From an uncultured Mycoplasmatota bacterium (GTDB lineage Bacteria > Bacillota_I > Bacilli_A > RF39 > UBA660), in the NCBI GenBank assembly GCA_947165285.1, contig CAMUZS010000001.1, positions 1-64,000 on the forward strand: a stretch of 64,000 nucleotides of DNA, read 5' to 3'. Shown here one piece after another: positions 62,928 through 64,000 of the stretch. The notes beneath the pieces are model-generated. The model was not told the DNA's origin, did not search any database, and was given only the letters and a program-made list of their open reading frames with translations. Within the stretch, counting starts at the first letter, position 1; each line of letters begins with the position of its first letter. The position numbers were made by a program, and so were the translations under genes.

Positions 62928-62928
62928 C

Positions 62929-63804
62929 ATGGAAAAAATATTTAATACTAATGAGAAAATGAAAAATTCTATAAAATTAAATTATATTAAAGCTTTAGAA
63001 GATCCAATGTTTAAAAAAGTTACTAATTCTTTTGATGTTGAAGAAAATGAAAAGATTATTAATACTTCGAAATTTCAAGATTGTGTTAATGAATTAAAAA
63101 ATTGTAAAAATTGTAAAGGATTAATGTTTTGTAAAAATCAAAATATTGGTTATGTTTATTATCCTCAAATATATAATGATCATATAGATTTTTTATATAA
63201 AACTTGTAAATATAAAAATGAACAAGATGCAAAAGAAGACAATAAATTAACTCGTGAAAAAGAATTAGATAATGCTTCAATGAAAGATGTTGATTATAAT
63301 GATAAAGCAAGAGTAAAACTTATAAAATGGATAACAAAATTTATTGAAGAATATGATTGTAATAAGAAATTTAAAGGATTATATTTACATGGAAGTTTTG
63401 GATCTGGTAAGACTTATATAATATCTGCTGCTTTTAATGAATTAAAGAAAAAAGGTTATAGAACTAAGATAATTTATTTTCCTACATTATTAAGAGATTT
63501 GAAGAGTAATTTTGATGAATTAGAATCTACAATGTCTTATTTAGAAAACATCGATTTATTATTAATAGATGATATTGGTGCAGAAAAGGTAAGCGAGTGG
63601 TCAAGAGATGAAATACTTGGAACTTTACTTCAAAGCAGAATGAATAATTATAAAACAACATTTTTTACGTCTAATTTTAATATAAACGAATTAGAAAATC
63701 ATTTATCAAATAATTTAGAACATGTTAAAGCAAGTAGAATTATTGAAAGAATTAAAGTGTTAACTGATGATATTGAAATTCAGGGAGAAAATAGAAGAAA
63801 ATAA
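62929..63804 (+). CDS. dnaI: Primosomal protein DnaI, helicase loader
   Basis: 291 residues. The N-terminal domain has a cysteine cluster (CKNCKGLMFC, then C at about 88) that fits the DnaI zinc-binding region. The AAA+ domain has GLYLHGSFGSGKTYIISAAF (Walker A), NIDLLLIDDIGAEKVSEWSR (Walker B) and FFTSNFNINELENHL (sensor 1). It loads the replicative helicase. It starts 1 bp after dnaB. Confidence 0.92.
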   Translation: MEKIFNTNEKMKNSIKLNYIKALEDPMFKKVTNSFDVEENEKIINTSKFQDCVNELKNCKNCKGLMFCKNQNIGYVYYPQIYNDHIDFLYKTCKYKNEQDAKEDNKLTREKELDNASMKDVDYNDKARVKLIKWITKFIEEYDCNKKFKGLYLHGSFGSGKTYIISAAFNELKKKGYRTKIIYFPTLLRDLKSNFDELESTMSYLENIDLLLIDDIGAEKVSEWSRDEILGTLLQSRMNNYKTTFFTSNFNINELENHLSNNLEHVKASRIIERIKVLTDDIEIQGENRRK

Positions 63805-63843
63805 TAAAATGTGATATAATACTAATATATGGAGGATATAAGA

Positions 63844-64000
63844 ATGAAAAATAGATATTTAAAACTTATATTATTAGTCATATTTGTATTTAATTTATGT
63901 GCTTGTGGATCTAAGAATTTTACGGGAGATTATACATTAAGTAAAATGACTAGTAATGGAGCTGATGTGAATCTTGATGTAATAAATAATTCTAAAAATA
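63844..64000 (+). CDS. Lipoprotein, start only (cut by window end)
   Basis: First 52 codons. The signal peptide KNRYLKLILLVIFVFNL ends in a lipobox C-A-C with G-S following. The mature part starts KNFTGDYTLSKMTSNGADVN, a 'G-D-Y-x-L-x-x-M' opening common in small Firmicute lipoproteins of unknown role. GGAGG ribosome site, and TGATATAAT promoter at about 63810. Confidence 0.7.
   Translation, partial: MKNRYLKLILLVIFVFNLCACGSKNFTGDYTLSKMTSNGADVNLDVINNSKN

Noticed and set aside
1-64000. Mycoplasma-type genetic code (TGA as Trp)
   Set aside because: ireB and other genes end in TGA at conserved positions, and Trp is encoded by TGG in conserved sites.

Overview
The window is about three-quarters A+T and densely packed with genes. 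The gene set is that of a low-GC Firmicute (class Bacilli) with a small genome. It includes DnaB/DnaI primosome loaders, RNase HIII, an IreB-RuvX-YrzB-MltG-TrmR-TrhP1-TrhP2-GreA block in the order known from Bacillus, LonA next to a SpoVID-like/YsxE-like pair, and YlbJ next to YlbL. Wall enzymes (MltG, a SEDS protein, an OatA-like acyltransferase, a VanY-like peptidase) show it is walled. TGA is read as stop, so this is not a Mycoplasma-type code. My inference is an uncultured gut-type Bacilli lineage of the RF39/'Tenericutes CAG' kind; this rests on style and gene content, not on a database match. No rRNA, tRNA, CRISPR array, transposase or integrase gene was found.

Layout. 1-2.1 kb: the 3' end of comEC and holA, normally neighbours, are separated by a small DUF1016 fragment flanked by a second copy of the comEC tail. 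2.1-12 kb: amidoligase, RNase HIII, CvpA, then the ireB-to-greA housekeeping block and trigger factor. 12-14.3 kb: a membrane-tethered HTH regulator and a secreted protein. 14.3-25.3 kb: lon, the sporulation-type SPOCS-LysM and YsxE-like genes, three surface genes (two with prepilin-type N termini and very large C-terminal domains), YlbJ, YlbL, an HD-domain protein, and a surface protein whose promoter contains a run of eight G. 25.4-33.2 kb: mutS, nusB, xseA, xseB and ppdK.

33.2-43 kb is the most unusual part. Downstream of ppdK, short cargo modules are separated by repeated copies of the last codons of ppdK plus its terminator. The cargo is HTH regulators, a CPBP protease, two ABC exporters, an APH-like kinase, an AbrB-like regulator and a small unknown protein. 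The tail copies differ in sequence but still read as PPDK C termini, as if cassettes had been added repeatedly at the 3' end of ppdK. The comEC tail duplication looks like the same kind of event. Two modules also carry related 23-24 bp sites (TTC-G-AA ... TTACGA) at both ends.

43-64 kb: flavin reductase, surface proteins, a VanY-like lipoprotein interrupted by a -1 shift at an A AAA AAG heptamer, another ABC exporter, an ITPase, an OatA-like acyltransferase, a preQ1-I riboswitch with a YhhQ-type transporter, a diguanylate cyclase, uvrC, a reduced RnfC/RnfD pair, queA, a tiny YjcZ-like protein, an ftsW/rodA-type gene, dnaB, dnaI and the start of a lipoprotein gene. The riboswitch-controlled transporter and QueA together suggest that imported preQ1 is used to make queuosine in tRNA.
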